From contig CAZEMP010000002.1 in assembly GCA_964513515.1 (NCBI GenBank), positions 95,599-159,598 of the forward strand: a DNA stretch of 64,000 bases, written 5' to 3'. Positions within the stretch are counted from its first letter, which is position 1. Every line of letters starts with the position of its first letter. Below the pieces are notes generated by a model. That model was given only the letters and a program-made list of their open reading frames with translations, did not search any database and was not told the DNA's origin. Of the stretch, positions 1 through 7,795 are shown piece by piece. A program made the position numbers and the translations under genes. Source of the stretch: Bog-1340 sp964513515. Its GTDB lineage: Bacteria > Patescibacteriota > Minisyncoccia > Phycocordibacterales > GWA1-40-21.

Positions 1-1267
1 AAACTTCATTTTTGGGAATGACAGGAAGAAGTGCTTTTTCAGCAAGATTTCCATGACCAATCATTCTTCTGTTTGTTCCTCCCATTCTGCCAGTCTCTCC
101 TACAGAGAAAGGCGGAAAGTTGTAATGGTGCATGAACTTTTTGGCTTCTTGAGTGTCTTCCATTCCCTCTATTACTTGTGCATCTTTTGGTCCGCCAAGC
201 GTGAGTACAGAAAGGACATGTGTTCCTCCTCTGTAAAATATTCCGGAACCGTGAAGTATTGGAGAAACTTTTCCAGCCTGTGCATAAAGAGGTCTAAGCT
301 CATCGAGTCCTCTACCATCTGCTCTTTTGTCGTGTTTTAAAACTTGTACATGTATAAGTTCATCAAGTTTTTCTTCCATGTATTTGTCTGCAAATTCAAA
401 ATCATCTTCTGAAAGAGATTCTTTTGCGACTTTCATCCATTCTTCTGTGATTTCATCTATTTTTGCATGACCAGGAATTCCGCTCATGACAGTATTTGCA
501 AATTTATCTTCGATTTTCTCTGCAAAGAGTTTCTTAACAGTCTCTGGCATAACTGGAGCCACAAGAACTTTCTTTTCTACTCCGATTTTTGAAAAAATAT
601 GGCTTTGCCACTTATTTATTTTTTCTATTTCTTCCGATGCGAGTTTTAATCCTTCCACCACAACCGATTCTTGTGCTTCATCTCCACCAAGCTCGATCAT
701 ATTTATATTTCCATCTTTTCCACAAGCAAGAAGATCTATCTCATATGTTTCATTTTCTCTTTCTACATAAGTTGGATTTACTTGGAAGCCATTAGCTTTG
801 TGTTTCGCTATTCTCACTGCACTCACAGGTCCCTTAAAAGGAATATTTGATACTCCAAGAGCAAGTGATGCTGCAATAACTCCCAAAACATCTGGATCAT
901 CTTGGTCTAGAGAAAGCACTGTAATAACAATCTGTATGTCATTTCTTATCCATTGATCAAAAAGCGGACGTATTGTTCTATCCGTGATTCTTCCTGAAAG
1001 TATTGCTTCATCAGATGGCTTCCCCTCTCTTCTTGTATATCTTGAACCTAATATTTTTCCTGTAGCATAAAACTTTTCCTCATAATCTACAGTCAGAGGA
1101 AAAAATCCTGCCCCCTCCTTTGCTTTGTCTGACATAACAGCGGTCGCAAGGACAGCAGTTGCTCCATATCTTAATATTACCGAACCATTTGCATTCTCTA
1201 CCAAATCATTAAACTCGGCACTTAGTCTCTTGCCGCCAAGCTCCATTGAAAATTCTTGAGTTTTCAT
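1..1267 (-). CDS. pnp: Polyribonucleotide nucleotidyltransferase (PNPase), 3' part outside window
   Basis: Phosphorolytic 3'-to-5' exoribonuclease of RNA turnover. Reading leftward from the ATG at 1267 gives about 422 codons without a stop, leaving the window at its left edge. The start reads MKTQEFSMELGGKRLSAEF, followed by typical first RNase PH-domain text (ILGSRYTRREGKPSDEAIL, SGRITDRTIRPLF), the all-helical linker, then the second RNase PH domain opening with HDKRADGRGLDELRPL and GGTNRRMIGHGNLAEKAL. The C-terminal KH and S1 domains would lie outside. It lies downstream of rsmE on the same strand, separated by a long hairpin. The family call is firm. Confidence 0.96.
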   Translation of the reverse strand, partial: MKTQEFSMELGGKRLSAEFNDLVENANGSVILRYGATAVLATAVMSDKAKEGAGFFPLTVDYEEKFYATGKILGSRYTRREGKPSDEAILSGRITDRTIRPLFDQWIRNDIQIVITVLSLDQDDPDVLGVIAASLALGVSNIPFKGPVSAVRIAKHKANGFQVNPTYVERENETYEIDLLACGKDGNINMIELGGDEAQESVVVEGLKLASEEIEKINKWQSHIFSKIGVEKKVLVAPVMPETVKKLFAEKIEDKFANTVMSGIPGHAKIDEITEEWMKVAKESLSEDDFEFADKYMEEKLDELIHVQVLKHDKRADGRGLDELRPLYAQAGKVSPILHGSGIFYRGGTHVLSVLTLGGPKDAQVIEGMEDTQEAKKFMHHYNFPPFSVGETGRMGGTNRRMIGHGNLAEKALLPVIPKNEV

Positions 1268-1342
1268 TATACTTTTTGATCTTTAGATTTCAGATCAGAA
1301 CAAAATGTTCCAAACTGCTTATCTAAAGACCACATTAAACTA

Positions 1343-1380
1343 ATAAAGGCGAAAATTCATATGTGAATTTTCGCCTTTAT
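1343..1380. terminator. 17-bp perfect hairpin between rsmE and pnp
   Basis: ATAAAGGCGAAAATTCA is repeated inverted around a TATG loop. It sits after the rsmE stop and before pnp. The T-run after it on the minus strand is weak, so it may act as a terminator, a processing site or a stabilising structure in a rsmE-pnp transcript. Confidence 0.6.
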
Positions 1381-1399
1381 ACTAGCACAAAAGTTATTT

Positions 1400-2101
1400 T
1401 TAAATAAGCAGGGCTAAAGCACTTAGAGCTACAGCTGCAGTTTCGGCACGAAGCGTTTGTGTACCTAAGGAAACACTTTTTATATTTTTATGCTCGAAAA
1501 AATCGCGCTCATTTTCAGACCAACCCCCTTCGGGTCCGATGAGTATGCCGACTTTGCCTGGATTGCCACGCTTCGCTCGCAAAGACGAATCTAGCGACTC
1601 CCCATTAAAATCTAAGACGAATAGTTCACCTTGAAATTCTGAAATAGCCGTTTCTAATGATTCCGGACTAAATATTTCTGGTAATTTAGTTTTTCCAGAC
1701 TGTTCAGCAGCTTCTTTTGCTATTTTGTGCAGTCTTTCCAAATTAAGATCCTTTTTTTCACTTCGCTCTGATATTATCGGGTGAAATGCAGACGCACCTA
1801 TTTCTGTACACTTTTCCACTACTAATTCAAAATTATCTTTTTTAATTATTGATTGAAAAAGATGTAACTCGATTTTTGTTTGATTTTCTACTTCTCTTTT
1901 CTTGTCTATTGTGATTAGCGCCTCATTTTTTGAAAGCATTTTAAAATATCCTTCATATTCAAAATTTTCTCCATTAAAAAGGATGACTCTATCACTAGCT
2001 TTCAATCTGAATACTTTGAGCCATTGATGTAGTAACTCTTTGTCCTCTACACGAACCTCTTTTCCCACTTGCCCATCTATGTAAAATCTGTGAAGTCTCA
2101 T
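1400..2101 (-). CDS. rsmE: 16S rRNA (uracil-1498 N3)-methyltransferase RsmE
   Basis: SAM-dependent SPOUT-class methyltransferase acting on 16S rRNA. It opens MRLHRFYIDGQVG, has the PUA-like N-terminal part, the central HLFQSIIKKDNFELVVEKCTE region, and the C-terminal trefoil-knot SAM site IGPEGGWSENE ... LGTQTLRAETA. Length (233 aa) is normal. Oddity: around residues 173-184 it reads SLRAKRGNPGKV, the translation of a short palindromic DNA repeat (plus-strand 1558-1592), inserted in frame just before the SAM-binding strand. A possible -10 (TATACT) lies about 5 bases before the ATG, suggesting a leaderless message. Confidence 0.95.
   Translation of the reverse strand: MRLHRFYIDGQVGKEVRVEDKELLHQWLKVFRLKASDRVILFNGENFEYEGYFKMLSKNEALITIDKKREVENQTKIELHLFQSIIKKDNFELVVEKCTEIGASAFHPIISERSEKKDLNLERLHKIAKEAAEQSGKTKLPEIFSPESLETAISEFQGELFVLDFNGESLDSSLRAKRGNPGKVGILIGPEGGWSENERDFFEHKNIKSVSLGTQTLRAETAAVALSALALLI
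1558..1592. repeat. Palindromic dispersed repeat inserted in frame inside rsmE
   Basis: The segment GATTGCCACGCTTCGCTCGC followed by AAAGACGAAT carries the internal dyad GCTTCGC/GCGAAGC. This type of repeat is familiar as an intergenic element in several bacterial groups. Here it is translated as part of RsmE and keeps the frame open, like the palindromic elements inside Rickettsia genes. A second copy was not seen in this window. Confidence 0.65.
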
Positions 2102-2143
2102 AATTTAGTATAAGGTTATAGTATAAGTATAAGGAAATCAAAT

Positions 2144-2171
2144 CTAGATTCCCGTCTGCACGGGAATGACA
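2144..2171. repeat. Short dispersed hairpin repeat (half unit)
   Basis: CTAGATTCCCGTCTGCACGG then GAATGACA: one 'ATTCCCG...CGGGAAT' hairpin, the same as the right half of the 73-bp units at 28708-28780 and 35444-35516. It lies between rsmE and clpP, which are divergent, so it is not a simple terminator for either gene. Confidence 0.8.
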
Positions 2172-2244
2172 CAAGTCGTTTGCTTTAGATTCTTTTTTAA
2201 TATATCTTTATATTGTTTAGTAATTTACATTAATCAATAAAAAT

Positions 2245-2820
2245 ATGAATTTAATACCAACCGTTATAGAAAAATCTCAATTTGGTGAAAGAGCATATGA
2301 CATCTATTCAAGACTTTTAAGAGAAGGAATAATATTTATGGGTGGACCAATAGACGACGATACAGCAAATATCGTTATTGCTCAGCTTCTTTTTCTACAA
2401 TCAGAAGATCCTAAGAAAGATATAAAACTTTATGTAAATTCTCCTGGAGGATCTGTCACTTCTTCTCTTGCTATCATAGACACAATGAATCATATAAAGA
2501 ACGATGTTTCTACTGTTTGTGTTGGTCTTGCCGCATCTGGAGGAGCAATGATTTTGTCAGCAGGAAAAAAAGGAAAAAGATTTGCTTTAAAAAACGCAGA
2601 GATAATGATTCATCAGCCACATATTAGCGGAGTTGGTGGACAGGCATCAGATATTGAGATAACAGCAAAGAATATATTAAAATCTCGTGAGAAATTAAAC
2701 AAAATGCTTGCTGAAAATACTGGCCAGCCACTAGCAAAGATAGAAAAGGACGTAGACCGTGACTATTTTATGTCAGCAGATGAAGCAAAGAAATACGGAT
2801 TGATAGACAAAATTATATAA
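2245..2820 (+). CDS. clpP: ATP-dependent Clp protease proteolytic subunit
   Basis: Serine peptidase forming the tetradecameric proteolytic chamber used by ClpX/ClpA-type unfoldases in the cytoplasm. Catalytic serine S98 in GLAASGGAM, histidine H123 in MIHQPH, and the aspartate in DRDYFMSADEA (about D173). The oxyanion-hole strand NSPGGSV is intact. At 191 aa it is a typical short ClpP without a long propeptide. It stands alone, closed by a clear intrinsic terminator. No clpX is in the window. Confidence 0.97.
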   Translation: MNLIPTVIEKSQFGERAYDIYSRLLREGIIFMGGPIDDDTANIVIAQLLFLQSEDPKKDIKLYVNSPGGSVTSSLAIIDTMNHIKNDVSTVCVGLAASGGAMILSAGKKGKRFALKNAEIMIHQPHISGVGGQASDIEITAKNILKSREKLNKMLAENTGQPLAKIEKDVDRDYFMSADEAKKYGLIDKII

Positions 2821-2823
2821 AAC

Positions 2824-2849
2824 AAAAAATCTGCGAGAGCAGATTTTTT
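2824..2849 (+). terminator. Intrinsic terminator of clpP
   Basis: AAAAAATCTGC / GCAGATTTTTT around a GAGA tetraloop, ending in a T-run, 4 bases after the clpP stop. The A-run on the other side would let it also stop leftward transcription. Confidence 0.9.
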
Positions 2850-2876
2850 GTTTGTTAGAATTTGTTGAGAGTAAGT

Positions 2877-3170
2877 TTATGAATTCTCTGACATTAACAA
2901 TTCATTCAATTCTTTTTTAATGTCACCAACTCTTAGTACATCTGGTCCATCCAGTAAATCTATTAATGCACGATACCTATCCTGATTTTTTGGTTTACAT
3001 AAAGACATTATTTTTTTCAAATAAAACTTAATATCAGCAGCCTCTCTTCGGTCTGGTATTTTATTATCTGGCAGTTTTAGGTAACCCATTAGTTGGGTAA
3101 AATTTTGGTTTAATTCTCTAATAATTTCCTCCGGGTTTATTATAGTTGGCATTCCCTCGTTCACATTCAT
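2877..3170 (-). CDS. Small hypothetical protein
   Basis: 97 aa, no family recognised. Mostly helical-looking, charged text (EEIIRELNQNFTQLMGYLK, REAADIKFYLKKIMSLC) with no signal peptide or membrane span. The start is uncertain: an internal Met at residue 7 (MPTIINPEE) follows GAGGGA and could be the true start. It is convergent with clpP and shares its terminator region. Codon use matches the host. Moderately likely to be a real gene. Confidence 0.55.
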   Translation of the reverse strand: MNVNEGMPTIINPEEIIRELNQNFTQLMGYLKLPDNKIPDRREAADIKFYLKKIMSLCKPKNQDRYRALIDLLDGPDVLRVGDIKKELNELLMSENS

Positions 3171-3489
3171 ATATTTGTTTATGTTAGTTTATCTAGTAAT
3201 TATACTATACATTTTGTTCTTTTAAGGGTTGTATGTCAAATGTATGTTTAGACCCATAAAATAGGCTTATTTTGAAGATAAAATATAAGATAGACAATAT
3301 TGCAAAATTACTATATTATGGGGGTGTTAGCAATTTAATTTTAAAAAAGGATTCCGTTTTGAATAGATTACCAAATAGCAATATGTTTTTATTACGATCT
3401 TTAGAAAAGCTAAGTAAAATAAGGGTTAGGCAACAAACTACATAGGGCTGAAGAAAGTCTAGAAAAGACGAGGTCTTTTCCATAATAAT
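3171..3489. other. 319-bp gene-free stretch upstream of rny
   Basis: AT-rich. It holds the presumed rny promoter and leader. The only clear structure is a 7-bp hairpin AAAAGAC-GAG-GTCTTTT at 3463-3479, about 10 bases before the rny ATG, which could block or shape translation initiation of rny. No RNA gene or ORF is convincing here. Confidence 0.5.
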
Positions 3490-5019
3490 ATGTCATTACA
3501 AACAGTCGTGCTCATTGCAAGTCTTGTCGGACTTGTGGGCATCGCGATAGGATATTTCTTGAGACTCATCATATCTTTAGGACAAAAAGGTTCTGTCGAA
3601 CTTGAGGTTAGACAGATGATGTTGAGTGCTGAAGAAAAAGCAAAGAAAATAGTTATTGAAGCAGAGACCAAATCTGTTGAAATATTGAAAGAATCAAAGA
3701 GAGATGCCAAGGAAAAAGAGGATAAGTTTAAGGCCACAGAAGAGCGTTTGATCAAAAAAGATAGCCTTCTTGACCAAAGACAGCTAGATCTTGATAAGGA
3801 AGGAGAAAATCTCAAATCAAAACTTGTTGAGATTAAGGAAGCAAAAGAGAAAATAGAAAAAATAGAGGCTCAGAAAAATGAGGAACTTTTAACTATAGCA
3901 AAAATGTCGGAAGAAGACGCAAAGAACAGTCTTCTTTTGGCAATGGAGAAAAAATATGAATCAGATATTTTAGGAAGAATGAAAAAGTTGGAGGAGTTTG
4001 GAGAGAAAAATATCGAACATAGAGCAAGAGAAATACTTGTTACATCAATACAAAGACTTTCAACATCTGTAGCACCAGATGTTATGACCACAATTCTTAG
4101 TATCCCTTCAGATGAAATGAAAGGTAAAATAATCGGAAAAGAGGGTAAAAATATTAAGGCATTTGAAAGAGTTACTGGTGTGGAGGTTATCGTAGATGAT
4201 ACTCCGGGTATCATTACAATATCTTCATTTGATCCAATAAGAAGACAAATTGCAAGAATTGCTCTTGAAAATTTACTTTTGGATGGAAGAATACAGCCAG
4301 CAAAGATTGAAAAGATTGTTGAAAAAGCCCAAGCGGATATAAATAAAATTATAAAAGATAAAGGAGAACAAGCTGCATATGAATGTGGTGTTGTAAATCT
4401 AGATCCAAGAGTTATAGCTATTTTGGGAAGATTACACTTTAGAACAAGTTATGGACAAAATGTTCTTCAGCACTCAGTAGAAATGGCCTACATTGCTCGC
4501 ATGATAGCAGAAGAAGTGGGTGCAAATGTTCCCGTCGCAGTGGCCGGTGCTTTAGTTCACGACATTGGAAAGGCCCTTACCCATGAGGTGGCTGGTACAC
4601 ACGTAGAAATAGGTAGAAGAATACTTCATAAGTTTGGTGTTAGCGAAGAGGTTATTAAGGCTATGCAGTCACACCACGAAGAATATCCTTACGAAACACT
4701 TGAATCTATCATTGTAAAAATTGCAGATAATATTTCTGGAGGAAGACCTGGGGCTAGAAGCGACAGCGTTGAGAATTATATTAAGAGACTTGCAGATCTT
4801 GAAGCTATTACAAATTCGTTTGCTGGTGTAGAGAAATCTTATGCTATACAAGCGGGCCGTGAAATAAGAGTGTTTGTTACCCCAGATAAGATTTCTGACC
4901 TTGAAGCACATAAAATGGCTAGAGATATTGCAGACAGAGTGGAGGCAGAACTAAAATATCCAGGAGAAGTAAAAATCATGGTTATTCGTGAGACAAGAGT
5001 TATAGAGTATGCGAGATAA
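3490..5019 (+). CDS. rny: Ribonuclease Y
   Basis: Membrane-anchored endoribonuclease that initiates mRNA decay. In order: N-terminal membrane helix (residues about 5-28, VVLIASLVGLVGIAIGYFL), a long coiled coil (about 35-160), a KH RNA-binding domain (about 200-265, with GKIIGKEGKNIKAFE) and the HD metal-dependent nuclease domain (HSVEMAYIARMIAEE ... ALVHDIGKAL). Length 509 aa matches the family. With pnp nearby it covers endo- and exonucleolytic RNA turnover. A small hairpin sits just before the start. Confidence 0.97.
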   Translation: MSLQTVVLIASLVGLVGIAIGYFLRLIISLGQKGSVELEVRQMMLSAEEKAKKIVIEAETKSVEILKESKRDAKEKEDKFKATEERLIKKDSLLDQRQLDLDKEGENLKSKLVEIKEAKEKIEKIEAQKNEELLTIAKMSEEDAKNSLLLAMEKKYESDILGRMKKLEEFGEKNIEHRAREILVTSIQRLSTSVAPDVMTTILSIPSDEMKGKIIGKEGKNIKAFERVTGVEVIVDDTPGIITISSFDPIRRQIARIALENLLLDGRIQPAKIEKIVEKAQADINKIIKDKGEQAAYECGVVNLDPRVIAILGRLHFRTSYGQNVLQHSVEMAYIARMIAEEVGANVPVAVAGALVHDIGKALTHEVAGTHVEIGRRILHKFGVSEEVIKAMQSHHEEYPYETLESIIVKIADNISGGRPGARSDSVENYIKRLADLEAITNSFAGVEKSYAIQAGREIRVFVTPDKISDLEAHKMARDIADRVEAELKYPGEVKIMVIRETRVIEYAR

Positions 5020-5059
5020 TATGATGAAAAAGTATTAGTATAAGAAAATTTCATCAAAG

Positions 5060-5092
5060 AAAGCCGAGTTTTGCGAAGCAAAACTCGGCTTT
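5060..5092 (+). terminator. Intrinsic terminator of rny
   Basis: 15-bp stem AAAGCCGAGTTTTGC / GCAAAACTCGGCTTT with a GAA loop, about 40 bases after the rny stop, followed by T-rich sequence. Confidence 0.85.
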
Positions 5093-5133
5093 CCCTTTAT
5101 ACTTATACTTCACTCTTATACTAATTTCCCCTA

Positions 5134-5161
5134 TTGCGCTTTAAAAACAAGGTATTATAAT
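5134..5161 (+). promoter_or_regulatory. Promoter of the HU gene
   Basis: TTGCGC, 16-base spacer, perfect TATAAT. Predicted start is near 5168, giving an unusually long (about 100-base) leader before the HU ATG compared with the mostly leaderless genes around it. Confidence 0.7.
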
Positions 5162-5266
5162 ACTAGGCAGGTCATCAAATCTTGTGTTTGTAAGGAAAGC
5201 ACGCACAAGTTTTAAAAGCTTCGCGCATTCGGACCTGATACGCGAAATAATTTTCAAATCATAATT

Positions 5267-5539
5267 ATGAATAAAGCAGGTATCGTAGAGGTTGTACAAG
5301 GTGTTCTTGGAGGAACAAAAGTACAAGCAGAACAAGTGGTAGACACAGTTTTTGATACAATAGTAAAAAGCTTGAAGAAAGGAGAAGAAGTATCAGTCGC
5401 AGGAATTGGTATATTCTCAGTAAAGCAAAGAGCAGCAAGACAAGCTAGAAATCCTAGAACAGGAGAATCTATCTCAGTCGCAGCTATGAAGGTTCCAAAA
5501 TTCAGAGCAGCTAAGGCTTTGAAAGAGGCAGTAAAATAA
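5267..5539 (+). CDS. hup: DNA-binding protein HU
   Basis: Nucleoid-associated, DNA-bending dimer. 90 aa, full length, opening MNKAGIVEVVQ, with VAGIGIFSVKQRAARQARNP (the beta-arm with the conserved ARxxRNPxTG intercalating tip) and the C-terminal VPKFRAAKALKEAVK. Own promoter with a long leader upstream and a strong terminator behind, so it is probably monocistronic. Confidence 0.97.
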   Translation: MNKAGIVEVVQGVLGGTKVQAEQVVDTVFDTIVKSLKKGEEVSVAGIGIFSVKQRAARQARNPRTGESISVAAMKVPKFRAAKALKEAVK

Positions 5540-5557
5540 ACATATAAAATTTTACGT

Positions 5558-5591
5558 AATCAAAAAATCACCGAGAGGTGATTTTTTGATT
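5558..5591 (+). terminator. Intrinsic terminator of the HU gene
   Basis: AATCAAAAAATCACC / GGTGATTTTTTGATT around GAGA, with A- and T-runs on both sides (bidirectional). Confidence 0.9.
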
Positions 5592-5656
5592 GTGAGATTT
5601 TTGTTTTGGATTCTAACCCAAACTAAAAAACAAAGGAATGAATATATTCTAAATTA

Positions 5657-5684
5657 AAACCTCGGGTCCCACCTCGAGGTTTTA
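5657..5684. terminator. Hairpin between HU and the tRNA-Gly tail unit
   Basis: AAAACCTCG / CGAGGTTTT with a short internal spacer. It lies at the distal end of the leftward tRNA-Gly(TCC) transcript and probably stops it. Confidence 0.65.
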
Positions 5685-5686
5685 GA

Positions 5687-5870
5687 GGGTGAATCTGTCA
5701 CAACTTAAAATTTTGTCGTCACAAAATTTTAGTCGCGACCCCGACTTATAGTTTTTATTTGCTAATAAAAACATATTCCGTCTTTCGATTCACCACGCAA
5801 GCAAAGTAGTTTGCTTGCTCTCCCCGCACAAAATGAAAAATCACCCAACTTTGGGTGATTTTTCATTTTG
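5687..5870 (-). other. tRNA tail unit behind tRNA-Gly(TCC), class 2 core
   Basis: Read leftward from the tRNA. First, a 26-bp perfect inverted repeat (5823-5848 with 5851-5876, 2-base loop) whose tRNA-proximal arm includes the tRNA acceptor 3' strand. Next, an extra hairpin (GCAAGCAAA ... TTTGCTTGC). Then GGTGAATCGAA (5784-5794), the reverse complement of the tRNA T-arm. Then a class 2 core (5696-5783) with AGACGGA ... AGTCGGGGTCGC ... GTGAC. Finally GATTCACCC (5687-5695), a copy of the tRNA T-stem. The architecture is the same as behind tRNAs Lys, Ser, Val, His and Pro. Function unknown. Confidence 0.75.
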
Positions 5871-5941
5871 TGCGGGCAGGGTGAATCGAACACCCAACCA
5901 CAGTTTGGAAAACTGTTGTTTTACCACTAAACTATGCCCGC
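5871..5941 (-). tRNA. tRNA-Gly(TCC)
   Basis: Leftward cloverleaf: acceptor GCGGGCA/TGCCCGC, D-arm TAGTTTAGTGGTAAAA, anticodon loop TTTCCAA with anticodon TCC, T-loop TTCGATT, discriminator A. CCA is not encoded. Confidence 0.95.
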
Positions 5942-5988
5942 ATATAAAAGAACGCTGTAATATTAGCAGAAATATTAAATTGGAGCAA

Positions 5989-6303
5989 TTATTTAATAGC
6001 TTTTTTAACTATAGCAATTACCGTATCAAAATCATCATTTTTTTCTACAACCTTCCTTCTTCGATAACCGCATTTTATACATTTATGATTTATAAAATAT
6101 TCTCTTTTTTCAAAATCGATTTTTATAGGATCCATCATTCCGCAACACTTCTCTGCCCTATCTCCAGGATTTATATCTACATGTTTACTCCAAAGGCACT
6201 TAGAACAATGATTTGTAAATCCATTCCCTATATTTATTACTCCACACTTATCACAAATAAAATCTTCCACCCTTTTTTGAAATTTTTTTGGTTGATTTAC
6301 CAT
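5989..6303 (-). CDS. RNHCP-domain protein
   Basis: 104 aa. Contains the zinc-ribbon-like RNHCP domain: CDKCG near the N-terminus, then TNHCSKCLWSKHVDINPGDR and CCGMMDPI, then a last HKCIKCGYRR pair, giving several CxxC knuckles. The molecular role of this family is not established; RNA-related functions have been suggested from its name motif only. It lies between tRNA-Gly(TCC) and an NAD kinase on the same strand. Confidence 0.85.
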   Translation of the reverse strand: MVNQPKKFQKRVEDFICDKCGVINIGNGFTNHCSKCLWSKHVDINPGDRAEKCCGMMDPIKIDFEKREYFINHKCIKCGYRRRKVVEKNDDFDTVIAIVKKAIK

Positions 6304-6364
6304 TTTTTAATTTATATTATTTGTAGCCATTTGTATTATTAGTATAATTCGTTAATTCGTATAT

Positions 6365-7045
6365 TTATTTAACAAATTTAATTATCTTTGCGCCATTTAT
6401 ACACTTTCTCACTACAATTTCATGATCATCATCAAGAATTATTTCATCATCACTGTTGTCAGCATAAACGACAGCCTTACCTCTAGTTATTTTTATAACA
6501 ATTTCAGAATCTTCCTTTATTACCATATGATCTGATTGCTCAATACTATTATTGAATGCTATCCCAAGTCCTACTTCAAAGAAACTGTGTGTAATAGATC
6601 TATAATATCCGGTTGCCCCATGTGGAGTAGAAATGACCAAACCGTCCCCTATTATCTCATTTCCAGCCTTTTTGCCATTTATAAAGATCTGATAGCGTAT
6701 AGCTCTTCTTGGATCAATATTATGTACGATTATCTCATTTAGACCAATAATTTTCTTATTTTCAAAATTAGCTTCTATTTTTGTTTCCCCTCTCACGACA
6801 TACTCTCCTGCTAGAACCTTTCTAAAAGTTTCTTCTGTAGGAATGTCTTGGCAGAGTTTACATATTTTGCTATTTTTTAAGGCAAATTTTGGAATACCTG
6901 GAAATTCATTTTCCGCTTTTACAAAAGTTCCATCTCCTCCATAACTAGCTATTATGTCTGGGTCTCTTTCCACTACTTTCAGACCAGCTTTATTTGCTAG
7001 TTTATTTATTTCTTCAGAATTTGGACCATAGATTAATAAATTCAT
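6365..7045 (-). CDS. nadK: NAD kinase-like protein
   Basis: ATP-dependent phosphorylation of NAD to NADP. Diagnostic GGDGT (in IIASYGGDGTFVKAE), the NE pair in IIGLNEIIVHN, and the glycine-rich GDGLVISTPHGATGYYRS that builds the NAD site. At 226 aa it is short for the family because the N-terminal domain is reduced. Its ATG overlaps the stop of the upstream Nudix gene by 4 bases, so the two are translationally coupled. Confidence 0.88.
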   Translation of the reverse strand: MNLLIYGPNSEEINKLANKAGLKVVERDPDIIASYGGDGTFVKAENEFPGIPKFALKNSKICKLCQDIPTEETFRKVLAGEYVVRGETKIEANFENKKIIGLNEIIVHNIDPRRAIRYQIFINGKKAGNEIIGDGLVISTPHGATGYYRSITHSFFEVGLGIAFNNSIEQSDHMVIKEDSEIVIKITRGKAVVYADNSDDEIILDDDHEIVVRKCINGAKIIKFVK

Positions 7046-7458
7046 ATTTTGAATGGATCAAAAGTTGTGAGTTTTAAGTTTACAATTGGTGAAAACAAGT
7101 TATCTGGTAGATTATTCCAATCAAACCATTCCCAAGATTCACATCTGTCTGGTTCTAAATTTTTTACTTCCCCACTCTTATAATCTGAAATTACGAATAT
7201 CGTAATATAATGTTTATCTTCTTTTCCGAAATAGTCCTCAGTGTATGGACCATGTTTTAAATTCTTTATTACAATTCCAACCTCTTCTGAGATTTCTCTA
7301 TGCGCACAGTTAAAAATATCTTCTTTAAATTCTAAATGTCCGCCAGGCATTGCCCAAGTTCCATCGCCATGAGAACCCCTCCTTTTTCCTAAAAGGATTT
7401 TTCCCTCTTTTCTTATTATCACAGCCACGCCTATTCTAGGTACTTTTTTATCTGACAT
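7042..7458 (-). CDS. Nudix hydrolase
   Basis: 138 aa. Nudix box visible as GGHLEFKEDIFNCAHREISE followed by EVGI (GX5EX7REUXEEXGU pattern), with N-terminal RIGVAVIIRKEGKILLGKRR. Hydrolyses some nucleoside diphosphate linked to another moiety; the YCHB/MTH1-like text and C-terminal ESWEWFDWNNLP fit a nucleotide-sanitising or NAD-type enzyme but the substrate cannot be read. Coupled to the NAD kinase (ATGA overlap). Confidence 0.9.
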   Translation of the reverse strand: MSDKKVPRIGVAVIIRKEGKILLGKRRGSHGDGTWAMPGGHLEFKEDIFNCAHREISEEVGIVIKNLKHGPYTEDYFGKEDKHYITIFVISDYKSGEVKNLEPDRCESWEWFDWNNLPDNLFSPIVNLKLTTFDPFKI

Positions 7459-7487
7459 AGATTAAAATTATATCAAATTGTTTATAT

Positions 7488-7643
7488 TTTGTCGGGGCGT
7501 GAGTTTGGCGACTACATCGCCAGGTGCTTTTCTATCTCATTTCACTATGTTCATTCAATAAAGAAAAGCCTTTCAAATCTCGGACACAAGCAAAGCAATT
7601 TGCTTGCTCGCTCCACGAAAAATACCTACTTCGTATATATTTG
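7488..7643 (-). other. tRNA tail unit behind tRNA-Pro(TGG), class 4 core
   Basis: Read leftward: a short AT hairpin, CGTGGAGCGA resembling the inverted acceptor end, an extra hairpin (AGCAAGCAAA ... TTTGCTTG), CCGAGATTTGAA (7571-7583 region), the exact reverse complement of the tRNA T-arm, a distinct core (AGGC - AT stem - CACC, then GGCGATGTAGTCGCC), and ACGCCCCGACA, a direct copy of the tRNA 3' end. Same plan as the other units, but the core differs in sequence. Confidence 0.65.
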
Positions 7644-7714
7644 TCGGGGCGCCGAGATTTGAACTCGGACTGCATGCTCCCAAAGCACGTATGCTACCGT
7701 TACACCACGCCCCG
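7644..7714 (-). tRNA. tRNA-Pro(TGG)
   Basis: Leftward: acceptor CGGGGCG/CGCCCCG, D-arm TGGTGTAACGGTAGCA, anticodon loop CTTTGGGAG centred on TGG, T-loop TTCAAAT, discriminator A. No encoded CCA. Confidence 0.95.
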
Positions 7715-7795
7715 ATATCGAAAAATGTTAACACAAAAATTAAAAATTAGCGAGAAAATAAAACATTAAATAATTTTATAAATAATATTTTATTT

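Noticed and set aside
5815..6342. 175-codon plus-strand frame across tRNA-Gly and the RNHCP gene
   Set aside because: It reads through a tRNA and antisense to a clear RNHCP zinc protein.
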